From DAOVRL01 sp964459805 (GTDB lineage: Bacteria; Planctomycetota; Phycisphaerae; Sedimentisphaerales; Anaerobacaceae), in assembly GCA_964459805.1 (NCBI GenBank), contig CAYWOD010000004.1, positions 1-46,188 on the forward strand: a stretch of 46,188 nucleotides of DNA, in the 5' to 3' direction. Numbering within the stretch: the stretch's first letter is position 1; every line of letters starts with the position of its first letter. A program made the translations under genes and the position numbers. Shown piece after piece: positions 33,971 through 42,206 of the stretch. The notes under the pieces were generated by a model. The model had not been told where the DNA came from, ran no database searches, and saw only the letters and a list, made by a program, of their open reading frames with translations.

Positions 33971-34816
33971 TTACTTGAAGCCCAGGCTTAGGCTCTTGGC
34001 CAGCAAACCCCATCCATCCACGAGAATGAATAATATCAGCTTGAAAGGCAGTGAAATCATAACAGGCGGCAGGAGCATCATACCGGCACTGAGCAAAACG
34101 CTTGCAATAACCATATCTATCAGCAAAAAGGGGATAAACAAAAGGCAGCCTATCTCGAACGCAGTGCGAAATTCACTTATGATAAAGGCCGGGACGACTA
34201 TATGCAGGCCGAGGTCCATTAGGCTGCTGGGAGGCTCTATCTTGGCCATCTGCACAAAAAGAGCGAGGTCGGCTTCGCGGGTTTGCCTGAGCATAAACTC
34301 CTTGATACAGGTGCTCCCTCTGGCTCCCGCTGTTTTGAAATCGATCTCGTCTGAGAGATAAGGCTGAATGCAGAGACCGTTGATTTTGCCGAATGTGGGG
34401 GCCATTGTATAAAACGTCAGAAACAATCCCAAACCTATAATGGCGATTGTGGGCGGTATCGTTTGCGTGGTCAGGGCGCGCCGAACAAAGGACAGGACAA
34501 TCACTATTCGCGTAAAGGACGTCATCATTACCAGAAGGCTTGGAAGGATGGCCAGGCCGCCGAAAATGATTACAAGCTTGACCGGCGTTGACCAGTCTTT
34601 GCCTTTGGTCTCGTTGGTAGTCACCTTATCCACGACCGTCATCAAATCGCTGATGCTCGGGACCGCCTGTTTTTGAGTGTTTTGTTTAGAGGCATCTATG
34701 TTCAATGTCGGCGGCACGACTTGCACCGGGACGTTGTTCGCTTGGCCGAAGGATGCACTGTCCGCCGACAGAGCGACCAAAATCAAAAAGACAGTTCCAA
34801 CAAGCTTACCAGACAT
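33971..34816 (-). CDS. fliP: FliP, export-gate membrane protein
   Basis: 281 residues with a cleavable signal-like N-terminus. Family motifs: MMTSFTRIVIVLSFVRRALT, IKEFMLRQTREADLALFV, and GMMLLPPVMISLPFKLILFI followed by LVDGWGLLAKSL. FliP is the main ring of the export channel. It lies 8 bases after fliO. Confidence 0.97.
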   Translation of the reverse strand: MSGKLVGTVFLILVALSADSASFGQANNVPVQVVPPTLNIDASKQNTQKQAVPSISDLMTVVDKVTTNETKGKDWSTPVKLVIIFGGLAILPSLLVMMTSFTRIVIVLSFVRRALTTQTIPPTIAIIGLGLFLTFYTMAPTFGKINGLCIQPYLSDEIDFKTAGARGSTCIKEFMLRQTREADLALFVQMAKIEPPSSLMDLGLHIVVPAFIISEFRTAFEIGCLLFIPFLLIDMVIASVLLSAGMMLLPPVMISLPFKLILFILVDGWGLLAKSLSLGFK

Positions 34817-34824
34817 TGGTACCT

Positions 34825-35499
34825 TCAGATTTTCTCCGTGTGTGCTGTTGATAAATCCGCCAGGGTTTCGGAAGGCTCGAACTCAGTCGAAGGCCCCATT
34901 TTGAGAGTTTCTGCGAAATGGGAACGGTTCCCACCTGCTCTGTTTTGCAGGTGGGGGCCCGAACTCTCTCCAAGCACGTTTTCTTGCGTTTGCGGGTCTG
35001 TTGTCAGATCAGCGAGCTTTGTTATGTTTTCGTTGGTGCTTGCTATGAGGAGACATCGCTCACCTACTGTAATCAGGTGTACGGCTTTTCGTGGCCCGAT
35101 ATAGACAGTCTCGACTACCTTGATCTTTTTGCCGGGCAGGTTCGTGATTTTGCCGGCGAGCTTCTTTGAGGCGTAAATCGCGACTGCTCCAAGGCCGACA
35201 ACGAGTAGAATCGAGAGTATCATCTTGAAGAACAGCTCTCTGGTGCCCGATCTATTGCGGGGGCGGTTAGGGTCGTCGGTAGTACCGGCAGACCAGAAGG
35301 GGGGCGTTTGGCCGACCCCTGGCGATGGTTGAGCCGCTTTGACGGGCGAATTTTGAGATTGCCGGTTCGGCGTGGATAACGGGGCCGAAGATACAGTGCT
35401 TCCCCGAGCGGGAAGGGCGTTTGGGGATTCGGCCCTCGCCGTGCTGCCGAACGCAACGGCCGCCAGAGAAATGACAATTTGTATCTTGTATGTTGCCAT
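34825..35499 (-). CDS. fliO: FliO, export-gate assembly protein
   Basis: 224 residues. It has a signal-like N-terminus (to about residue 23, ending TARAESP), a Pro/Ser-rich periplasmic linker, one membrane helix (~90-112, MILSILLVVGLGAVAIYASK) and the FliO cytoplasmic motif (KVVETVYIGPRKAVHLITVG followed by ERCLLIAST). FliO helps FliP assemble. The ATG has no clear Shine-Dalgarno sequence. It is the first gene after a sigma-54 promoter, with a leader of about 33 bases. Confidence 0.88.
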   Translation of the reverse strand: MATYKIQIVISLAAVAFGSTARAESPNALPARGSTVSSAPLSTPNRQSQNSPVKAAQPSPGVGQTPPFWSAGTTDDPNRPRNRSGTRELFFKMILSILLVVGLGAVAIYASKKLAGKITNLPGKKIKVVETVYIGPRKAVHLITVGERCLLIASTNENITKLADLTTDPQTQENVLGESSGPHLQNRAGGNRSHFAETLKMGPSTEFEPSETLADLSTAHTEKI

Positions 35500-35543
35500 G
35501 CTAAGAAACAGATCGGTTTATAACCTTTATTGTTGTTTGACGT

Positions 35544-35558
35544 GCAAATGGCGTGCCG
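35544..35558 (-). promoter_or_regulatory. Sigma-54 promoter of the fliO operon
   Basis: On the minus strand the site reads CGGCAC-GCCAT-TTGC, one base from consensus (first T replaced by C), with GG and GC correctly spaced. The predicted start is near 35532. It lies in the 201-base gap between motB' and fliO and separates the fliOPQR-flhB unit from the stator genes. Confidence 0.7.
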
Positions 35559-35700
35559 AAACGCTGAAACAGGCGTTAGTGCATCAGTAAGGGCGATTTT
35601 GGGCACGGGATTGGCGGAATCGCCGGACAAATTGTTGAGAAACTTGACAGGCGCATAGACGCATGCCAAGTATCGCAGAACCTTCTGAGAGCTTTGGAAT

Positions 35701-36435
35701 CTACTCGTTTGCTCTGAGTACGGCGATCAGGATATGCAGCTTCTCGGATACTGGGCTGTCGGCGGTTACCCAGTCGCCTCCGGGCCCGGCCCCCCATGAA
35801 TAAACCGGCCATTGCTGATTTGAAGGCAGGGTATCATTTAGGAAGTCCGCGACAGCCTGGGCCCGCCTGGCGGACAGCAGCCACTGCTCTTGCCTGGTTG
35901 CTTGCTCGGCGGCCAAACCAAGCACATAGAGCCTGATCCTCTCGGCACTGGGACTTGATCGCAAATTCACGCAAAATTCCGTCAAATAATTCTTGGCTGA
36001 TTTATCCAGAACAGCCTGCTCCGGTGAAAAATGAATGTCGGTTACTGAGAATTTGGTCGTTTCTCCGACTATCTGCGAGGGCATAGCCGTCACAGAACGC
36101 GTGAGCTGCCTGAAAATACGGCGAAGGTCTTCTTCTCTTGCGTCGATAGTTCTAACCACTAATGCCTTATCTGCCTTACTTATGAAGTATTTGGTTTTGA
36201 CTTGGCCGAAGTTGGGTGTTTGTTTTCTGCCCTGAAACATTCCGAGGCCGAGCATCCTTATCGATTCTATGAAGGAATCCCTGCCCTTATTGAAGAGCTC
36301 AGGGTCCTGGACCTCGGCCAGACTAAGCAGCATAACAAAGAACGTCAACAGCAGCGTTATCATATCTGAAAAGGTGACGATATATCCGGGGACTTTAGGA
36401 GGGGCTTCCGGGATGACTTGACGATTGCGACTCAA
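35701..36435 (-). CDS. motB: MotB-like stator protein (second copy)
   Basis: 244 residues. It has a short cytoplasmic tail, one membrane helix with the proton-path Asp (VTFSDMITLLLTFFVMLLSL), a plug/linker, then an OmpA-like periplasmic domain (VTDIHFSPEQAVLDKSAKNY; WLLSARRAQAVADFL). The usual GHTD peptidoglycan-binding Asp motif is replaced by LGLAAEQ. The LSARRA helix is kept. It starts at a TTG that overlaps the previous motB stop (TTGA), so the two are translated together. The likely role is a stator unit with MotA and the other MotB-like protein. Confidence 0.85.
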   Translation of the reverse strand: MSRNRQVIPEAPPKVPGYIVTFSDMITLLLTFFVMLLSLAEVQDPELFNKGRDSFIESIRMLGLGMFQGRKQTPNFGQVKTKYFISKADKALVVRTIDAREEDLRRIFRQLTRSVTAMPSQIVGETTKFSVTDIHFSPEQAVLDKSAKNYLTEFCVNLRSSPSAERIRLYVLGLAAEQATRQEQWLLSARRAQAVADFLNDTLPSNQQWPVYSWGAGPGGDWVTADSPVSEKLHILIAVLRANE

Positions 36436-37160
36436 TTGTAAATGCTCCGTTCCAGCAGGACAATTTCGAGCATTCGTTCTTTTTTGGCCCCTGTCGTTTT
36501 GCTTGGCAAAAGTGAAACAGCAGGGGTTGTTTCACCGCTTTTGAGGGTTCCTTGGGTGATGGTGCTTGCGGCTGAGATACTGAATTTTCTTTCGTCGAGG
36601 CCCTGCGTGGTGGTAAGATATTCCATCACCGCCCACGCCCGTGGAAGACCGGACCGGCGACTGTTCTTGTCGTTACCCCACGTATTTTCACTGATGACGA
36701 CCCTGTTTGGCACTTCTTTTAGAAATGACGCCATAACAGCAAGTGTTTTGTGTCCCTGACCTGAAATAGTGGTCCCTTCGCCCCAGAAAACCCTCCTTGA
36801 TGGAACCAGAAACACCTTCCGGTTGTGAAAATCTTCAGCCTCTGCTTCTTGTTTTAGATTATCTTCGGTGTCTCTTGCCAGAGTGGGCTTCTCACTGCCT
36901 TCGTCCAGATCTTCGGTGTGCATGAGCTGGTTCGTAGGCAAAAACGCGTCTCTGTTTGTCTTGTCGGACGGACTGACCGAAGTGAGGGATTTGGCAAAGA
37001 TTACCTTTAATTTGCGAAAGATTCGGTCATCAAAAGATGAAAAGCTCAACAGAAGCACAAAAAACGTCAGCAGAAGCGTCATACAGTCGCTGAAAGTCAC
37101 CATCCATTGCGGCGCCCCTGGCGGCTCATCAGGTTCCTGCTGTTTTTTGCGGTGCCCCAT
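36432..37160 (-). CDS. motB: MotB-like stator protein (first copy)
   Basis: 242 residues with a MotB-type helix and Asp (MVTFSDCMTLLLTFFVLLLS), an acidic linker, and a poorly conserved OmpA-like domain (VFLVPSRRVFWGEGTTISGQ; VVISENTWGNDKNSRRSGLP). Where peptidoglycan-binding MotB has EGHTD this has SENTW, and the RxxLSxxRA helix is only partly kept (RRSGLPRAWAVMEYL). The start codon overlaps the motA stop (TAATG). Tandem MotB-like genes suggest a heteromeric stator, or one copy with a new partner. Confidence 0.85.
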   Translation of the reverse strand: MGHRKKQQEPDEPPGAPQWMVTFSDCMTLLLTFFVLLLSFSSFDDRIFRKLKVIFAKSLTSVSPSDKTNRDAFLPTNQLMHTEDLDEGSEKPTLARDTEDNLKQEAEAEDFHNRKVFLVPSRRVFWGEGTTISGQGHKTLAVMASFLKEVPNRVVISENTWGNDKNSRRSGLPRAWAVMEYLTTTQGLDERKFSISAASTITQGTLKSGETTPAVSLLPSKTTGAKKERMLEIVLLERSIYN

Positions 37161-37930
37161 TATACGGTAGCCTTTACTTCTTCCCGCCTGCCTTGGGAAA
37201 CAAATGCCTGCATTTTTTCTCGAACGGCGGTCGGATTCTCACCCTGCGCAATAGCGCAGATGCCTTCTGTGATCATCTCCATTGCGGTTGTCTCTGCTTT
37301 GGAGTATATCCCCAATTTGCCGGCCAGTGGAATGAAGACCAGATTTGCCGCCAGAGCACCGTAGAAAGTCGTGAGCAAAGCTACCGCCATTCCAGCCCCA
37401 ATCTTGTCGGGCGTGGACAGGTTCCTGAGCATCTGGACCAGGCCGATAAGAGTGCCTATCATGCCGAATGCAGGAGCAGCCGCTCCCATAAACTCCAGGA
37501 TCTTCTTGCCGGTTGAGTGTCTCTCCTGAAGGTATTGAATCTCCAGGCCCATAAGTTCACGGATGTTTTCGGATTCCTGTCCGTCCACAACCATCTGCAG
37601 GCCTTTGATGAAGAACAAATCGTCTATCTTGTTAATCTCCTGCTCCAGAGCCAACGCCCCGTCGCGCCTGTTGATGGCGGCGTAGTTGACCATTTTTTGG
37701 ATCAGCTCCGGTTGTGACGGAATCCTGGCAACGATAGTCTTCTTAACTATCGAGAATATTCCCAGGAACTGAGGCAGAGAAAAGTGTATCATCGTTGCGC
37801 ATAGCATTCCCCCAATGGTTATCGCCATTGAAGGCAGGTGGATAAACATCTGCCACCCGCCGCCGGCGACGATGGCGCTGACGATGACCACAAACCCGAG
37901 AAATACGCCTACTACTGTTGCTACATCCAT
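37160..37930 (-). CDS. motA: MotA, stator ion-channel protein
   Basis: 256 residues, four membrane helices. Family motifs: PSMAITIGGMLCATM, LQMVVDGQESENIRELMGLE in the cytoplasmic loop, FMGAAAPAFGMIGTLIGLVQ, and KIGAGMAVALLTTFYGALAA. MotA with MotB turns ion flow into rotor torque at FliG. It lies 4 bases after motE. Confidence 0.96.
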   Translation of the reverse strand: MDVATVVGVFLGFVVIVSAIVAGGGWQMFIHLPSMAITIGGMLCATMIHFSLPQFLGIFSIVKKTIVARIPSQPELIQKMVNYAAINRRDGALALEQEINKIDDLFFIKGLQMVVDGQESENIRELMGLEIQYLQERHSTGKKILEFMGAAAPAFGMIGTLIGLVQMLRNLSTPDKIGAGMAVALLTTFYGALAANLVFIPLAGKLGIYSKAETTAMEMITEGICAIAQGENPTAVREKMQAFVSQGRREEVKATV

Positions 37931-37934
37931 AAGA

Positions 37935-38621
37935 CTATTTCTTTTCGACCATTTGTTTTAGTTGCTGACAGAGGTACGCTGCAAGTGCGGGCTCGGAAGT
38001 TGCCAGCTCAGCCAATAGGTTGGCTTTAGTCCTGTCACCCATATAGTGTAGAATCTTTACGGCGTCATTGGGGCTGCCGCTTTGAGGTTTGCTTATATTG
38101 GTCAGTATTTTGCCGGCACTGGCAGGATCCATTTTGTCGTAAGTGGCGGCTATGGATATCAGGTTGACCCGTTCGTTCTTGTCGATCTCAATCCTGCTTT
38201 TATCCAGTTTGTCCCGCTCTTCTTTGAGGCCGGCAATAGTCGAGGCAAGCTCGATTTGCAGGTTATTGAGTTCCTCGATGTCCTTTTTCAACTCGTTGTG
38301 AGCCGTCTGCAATCTCTGCTCCCGCACTTTAAGGCCTTGCAGCTTGTTATCATATTCCTGTATTTTTTCTCTGATCTCGTGAACAAGGCCCTTGAGCTGT
38401 TTTTCTGTCATAGCCCTTTTTACTTGGTTGTCGGCTCCTTCGGCCTCGGGCATTGCAAGTGCTTTGGGCTCCGGCAATTTCTGCCCGGATTCCTGGCTTA
38501 GAGATGGCGGCGGCTGCGCCTTGGTGGTGGCCGGCGTCTTTTTAGTCAGCCACGCGAAGGCAAACATACCCGCAAAACTTACCAATCCCGCCGCTATCAA
38601 TATGATTAGCTTCTTCTTCAT
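37935..38621 (-). CDS. MotE-like protein (MgtE-N/FliG-like domain)
   Basis: 228 residues. An N-terminal signal anchor (KLIILIAAGLVSFAGMFAFA) is followed by a Pro-rich segment, a long coiled coil (~75-155, IREKIQEYDNKLQGLKVREQ) and a C-terminal MgtE-N/FliG-like helical domain (YDKMDPASAGKILTNISKPQ; AVKILHYMGDRTKANLLAEL). This matches the architecture of MotE, a periplasmic chaperone for stator assembly. Placement directly before motA supports a stator role. The symbol is left blank because the family is defined in only a few species. Confidence 0.75.
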   Translation of the reverse strand: MKKKLIILIAAGLVSFAGMFAFAWLTKKTPATTKAQPPPSLSQESGQKLPEPKALAMPEAEGADNQVKRAMTEKQLKGLVHEIREKIQEYDNKLQGLKVREQRLQTAHNELKKDIEELNNLQIELASTIAGLKEERDKLDKSRIEIDKNERVNLISIAATYDKMDPASAGKILTNISKPQSGSPNDAVKILHYMGDRTKANLLAELATSEPALAAYLCQQLKQMVEKK

Positions 38622-38705
38622 GGGTTGTCTCCTGCTTTTTCACTACTGAGTTTGCAGAAACCTTGCAAACCGGGCGGCTAATAGGGCTTTCCACATTGCC
38701 GGGGC

Positions 38706-39173
38706 TTACTGGGCAATTTGCCGCAAGACGGGGTCGGTCTTTCGGGCAAACCCAATAGCCGCCATTTCGTCCAACTCTTTCTGCTCAAGTTTCTCCTGTT
38801 CTTTTATGAAATTCGCCTTTGCTTGTGCTCGTAACTTGTCCAAGCCTTCTCTAAATCGTCTTAGCTTTAGAACTTCAGCTATTTTTTCCCTTTGTTGTGA
38901 TTCGAGCCGGCTGATCTGGTCTTCGAGTTTCCTGATCTGCTCGTCGGCCGTGGTCGAATGCTTCAAGAAAAGCTCCTGTTCGCTCAGACGCTTCTGAGGG
39001 TCTTTTTCGGCTAAACCGTTTATTATGTCTTGCAGTATTCTCCTTTGTGTGAGCAGCTCACTTTGTTTCTGGGTCAGCTTTTCGGTCAGTTTAAGCAGTT
39101 CGGTTTTCTTAATTTGTTCTTCCTTTGCCTTTATGTCCAGGACGCGCTGCAGTCGCCATACAAATCGTTTCAT
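38706..39173 (-). CDS. fliJ: FliJ, export ATPase stalk protein
   Basis: 155 residues, almost entirely coiled coil (LQRVLDIKAKEEQIKKTELL; LEDQISRLESQQREKIAEVL; KANFIKEQEKLEQKELDEMA). FliJ links the FliI ring to FlhA. Sequence is poorly conserved, but size, coiled coil and place 7 bases after fliI fit. An 84-base gap to motE follows. Confidence 0.88.
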   Translation of the reverse strand: MKRFVWRLQRVLDIKAKEEQIKKTELLKLTEKLTQKQSELLTQRRILQDIINGLAEKDPQKRLSEQELFLKHSTTADEQIRKLEDQISRLESQQREKIAEVLKLRRFREGLDKLRAQAKANFIKEQEKLEQKELDEMAAIGFARKTDPVLRQIAQ

Positions 39174-39180
39174 TTAGTAC

Positions 39181-40596
39181 CTAATTCTCAACTTCTTTGG
39201 GATTGACGTTTAACAGCTCATCCCACGATTGGGTAATGACAGTCAATCGCCTGATGGTTTCTTGGTAAGCGGTTCTTTCTCGAATGGGCTGGACAAGAAA
39301 ATTGTTTATTCTGTCAATCAGTGCGATTGCTCCGTCGATGCGTCGGTTGCTGCCCGGCGAAAATGCGCCGATGTTTATCAGGTCTTCGGCATCGTTATAA
39401 ACTGCATATATCTCCCTGAGCTTCTGGGCTGCAAGTTTATGCGCCTCGGTGGTTACTGCGGGCATCAATCGGCTCACGCTTGCCAGGATATCTACAGCGG
39501 GATAATGACTGCGGTCGGCCAGCTTCCTTGATAGGACCAGATGGCCGTCGAGCAGGCTTCTGGCACTATCGGCGACGGGGTCTGTCAGATCGTCGTTCTC
39601 CACCAGGACCGTTAGGATTCCCGTTATGCTGCCGGTCTCGGCGCATCCCAGACGCTCGATGAGCCGGGGCATCAGTGAAAATACGCTTGGACAATAACCT
39701 TTTGCCGCGGGTGGCTCGCCGGCGGCCAGGCCTATCTCTCGCTGGGCCTGGGCGAAGCGGGTCAGCGAATCCATCATGAACAGGACGTTTTTGCCCTTGT
39801 CTCTGAAGTATTCGGCGATCGTAACGGCCACGAATGCCGCCTTTACGCGCTGAATCGGAGGGCAGTCCGATGAAGCAACGACCACAACGCTGCGAGCCAG
39901 GCCCTCTGGCCCGAGGTCTCCTTCGAGGAACTCGCGAACTTCCCGGCCTCGCTCGCCTATTAAGGCGACAACGTTGACGGATGCGTCGCTTGAGTTGGCA
40001 ATATCACCGAGAAGCACGCTTTTACCTACCCCGCTGCCGGCGAAAATGCCTAACCTTTGTCCCTTGCCGCAGGTTAACAGCCCGTCCATTGACCTTATTC
40101 CCAGTGGCAGGGGTTCGGTGATTTTTTCCCGGCTCAATGGCGGCGGGCTGCCGGCGTCCAAGGCTTTCTCGTCGGTTCCTGTTAACGGACCTTTGTCATC
40201 AATGGGCTCTCCCAATCCGTTTACCGCTCTGCCCAGAATATCGTCACTTAGTCTGATGTACCGCGGAGTAGTACGGGTGGTCACCGGGTCGCCCGGCGAT
40301 ATGCCTTCTATGTGTTCCAGCGGCAACAGGATAAGATGGTTGTTCTGGAAGCCCACTACTTCAGCGAGCACACGGCGACCATCGCGAATATGAATACCGC
40401 AAAGCTCACCCAGGCCAACAGCCGGGCCGTTGGATTCAACCCTCAAGCCCGCCACTCGCACCACCGAGCCGCGGCAGCTCAGCAAATTCACTGCGTGCAG
40501 GGCCGAGTGAAATTTGTCGAAGTCAACCGGATTGTTTTCAGTGGTTCCAAGAAGCTCCTCTCCGGCTTGGGAACCTCTGACTTTGGTCCTGGTCAT
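39181..40596 (-). CDS. fliI: FliI, flagellar export ATPase
   Basis: 471 residues. Walker A GIFAGSGVGKSVLLG, Walker B NVLFMMDSLTR, and GERGREVREFLEGDLG of the F1-ATPase-like fold. The ATPase unfolds and delivers export cargo. It starts 3 bases after fliH ends. The N-terminal ~30 residues are longer than usual. Confidence 0.97.
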   Translation of the reverse strand: MTRTKVRGSQAGEELLGTTENNPVDFDKFHSALHAVNLLSCRGSVVRVAGLRVESNGPAVGLGELCGIHIRDGRRVLAEVVGFQNNHLILLPLEHIEGISPGDPVTTRTTPRYIRLSDDILGRAVNGLGEPIDDKGPLTGTDEKALDAGSPPPLSREKITEPLPLGIRSMDGLLTCGKGQRLGIFAGSGVGKSVLLGDIANSSDASVNVVALIGERGREVREFLEGDLGPEGLARSVVVVASSDCPPIQRVKAAFVAVTIAEYFRDKGKNVLFMMDSLTRFAQAQREIGLAAGEPPAAKGYCPSVFSLMPRLIERLGCAETGSITGILTVLVENDDLTDPVADSARSLLDGHLVLSRKLADRSHYPAVDILASVSRLMPAVTTEAHKLAAQKLREIYAVYNDAEDLINIGAFSPGSNRRIDGAIALIDRINNFLVQPIRERTAYQETIRRLTVITQSWDELLNVNPKEVEN

Positions 40597-40599
40597 AGA

Positions 40600-41199
40600 T
40601 TATTCCACCTTTTTGAGCGCTTTGGCAATTTGTTCCAGATGCTGTTCAATCAAAGATTCGACAATTCCTTTCGGAGTTTCAAGCAGGCATTCTGCCCGCC
40701 CGATGTTCGGGTCCGGGACAAACTTGATGCCGCCGGACTCTTGACTTGGCTCATCCTGTCGGGCCTTTTGGTATTGGACAAGGTCTTCAGGATTCAAATG
40801 CACCACCACATCCTGATGCGAGGGAGCATTATTGAGTGCCTCTCTTACGATAGATTCTATTTCATAATCCCCATCTTCCACTTTTTGCGCCAGTATCTTT
40901 CCGGCGATTTCCACCGAAAGTTTGGCAATTTCCTCTTTATGTGCCGCAAATGTAGTATTGTAGAATTCGTTTAGCTTGGCAGTGACCTCCCTGAGTGCCT
41001 GATTGATTTGGGAGAAAGCGGCTTTTTGAGCTTCCAATTCGCGTTTCAGGGCGTGGATGGCCTGCAGTTCTGAATCAGCTTGGTTGAGGTCGGCCACTTC
41101 GTTTGGCGACGTCAGGCCGGATGAAGGCCCACCGTGACCGCTCAAGATCGCTACTGATTTGATCGGCTTGGCGAGATTGGTCGTGAGTGTGGCCGCCAT
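40600..41199 (-). CDS. fliH: FliH, negative regulator of FliI
   Basis: 199 residues. It has a disordered Gly/Ser N-terminus, a central coiled coil (LQAIHALKRELEAQKAAFSQ), then the FliH/V-ATPase-E-like C-domain (LSVEIAGKILAQKVEDGDYE; VVVHLNPEDLVQYQKARQDE; GGIKFVPDPNIGRAECLLET). FliH docks FliI to the C ring. It lies between fliG and fliI. Confidence 0.93.
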   Translation of the reverse strand: MAATLTTNLAKPIKSVAILSGHGGPSSGLTSPNEVADLNQADSELQAIHALKRELEAQKAAFSQINQALREVTAKLNEFYNTTFAAHKEEIAKLSVEIAGKILAQKVEDGDYEIESIVREALNNAPSHQDVVVHLNPEDLVQYQKARQDEPSQESGGIKFVPDPNIGRAECLLETPKGIVESLIEQHLEQIAKALKKVE

Positions 41200-41203
41200 C
41201 GTG

Positions 41204-42202
41204 CTATTCTTCTATAAAAGTAAGTTCGCCTTTTTGATCCATTTCGCGCAAAGCCCCGACGATTTGCTCTCTGGCCTCTTTGATATCTGCTTTCTTAGGG
41301 GCAGACATAAGCGATGCTTCCTCGTCCAGCGTGGCCGCTGCCCGTTCGGAGATATTGGCCCTGATTTTTTGGACGATCACTTCATCGGCCTTGAACAATG
41401 CCAAAGCTAATTGCTTTGCGTCGATTGCTCGCAATGCTTCTTGCAACGATCTGTCGGCCACTTGTGGAACGTCATCCCAGATTATCATTAGTTCGGCTAC
41501 CTTTGTACCTGCCTGGTCATCTGCCTTTTGTATTGCACCAAGAAGGCCTTCTCGAAGTTCTTTGCCGAGGTTTCGCAAGATCACCGCCACTTTCCTTAAT
41601 GACTGCTCTGGGCCAGCCGCAACTGCACCGCTGCGAGCCGAAGTGACGGCCTCAAGGCGTTTGCTGACTGTTTCTGCGATTCGCGTCTTCGCTTCTGCTG
41701 TCACCGTCTCGCAGCCTGTCATCCTGCTGACTGCAGTGAGCCGAATACTTTCCCCCAAAAGACCGAGGACTTCAGAGCCTTTCTTGGGCGGCAGCTCTGA
41801 TAGTACAACTGCAGCGGCCTGAGGATGTTCATGCTCCAGAACCGCGGCTATCGTTTGGGCATCGACCGAACGGATGGGTATAAATGGGTCGCGTCTGTGC
41901 AGCGAATCTTGTATTTGGGTCTGGATTTGCTTGGCCTTGTCGTCGCCTACGGTATTCTTGAGCATTTCGTTTAGGAAACTGTTAAGGTGAAATACCTCGT
42001 TGGTTTGCAAGGAATTGCAGAACTGTCGGGCAATTTCGGCATTTTGCTTGTTGTTTCGATAACCTGCTGCATCCAGGTATGCCAACTCCACCGCCAATTC
42101 CTGAACCACCTGCGTGTCAATGCCCTTGAGCAGCTCGGAGGCGGTTGCAGCGTCGAGACTCATCAGTAACATCGCGGCTTTCTGTTTGCCTGTCAGTGCC
42201 AC
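41204..42202 (-). CDS. fliG: FliG, motor switch protein
   Basis: 332 residues, the usual length. FliG marks: LTGKQKAAMLLMSLDAATAS; the EHPQ motif (EHEHPQAAAVVLSELPPKKG); and the C-terminal torque helix region (SLQEALRAIDAKQLALALFK). The GTG start at 42202 has GGGGGA before it. FliM and FliN, its partners in the C ring, are not in this window. Confidence 0.97.
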   Translation of the reverse strand: MALTGKQKAAMLLMSLDAATASELLKGIDTQVVQELAVELAYLDAAGYRNNKQNAEIARQFCNSLQTNEVFHLNSFLNEMLKNTVGDDKAKQIQTQIQDSLHRRDPFIPIRSVDAQTIAAVLEHEHPQAAAVVLSELPPKKGSEVLGLLGESIRLTAVSRMTGCETVTAEAKTRIAETVSKRLEAVTSARSGAVAAGPEQSLRKVAVILRNLGKELREGLLGAIQKADDQAGTKVAELMIIWDDVPQVADRSLQEALRAIDAKQLALALFKADEVIVQKIRANISERAAATLDEEASLMSAPKKADIKEAREQIVGALREMDQKGELTFIEE

Positions 42203-42206
42203 TTAC

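Noticed and set aside
38640..38705. Possible sigma-54 site before motE (TTGCAAGG-type strings)
   Set aside because: No GG/GC pair at the required spacing was found on the minus strand.
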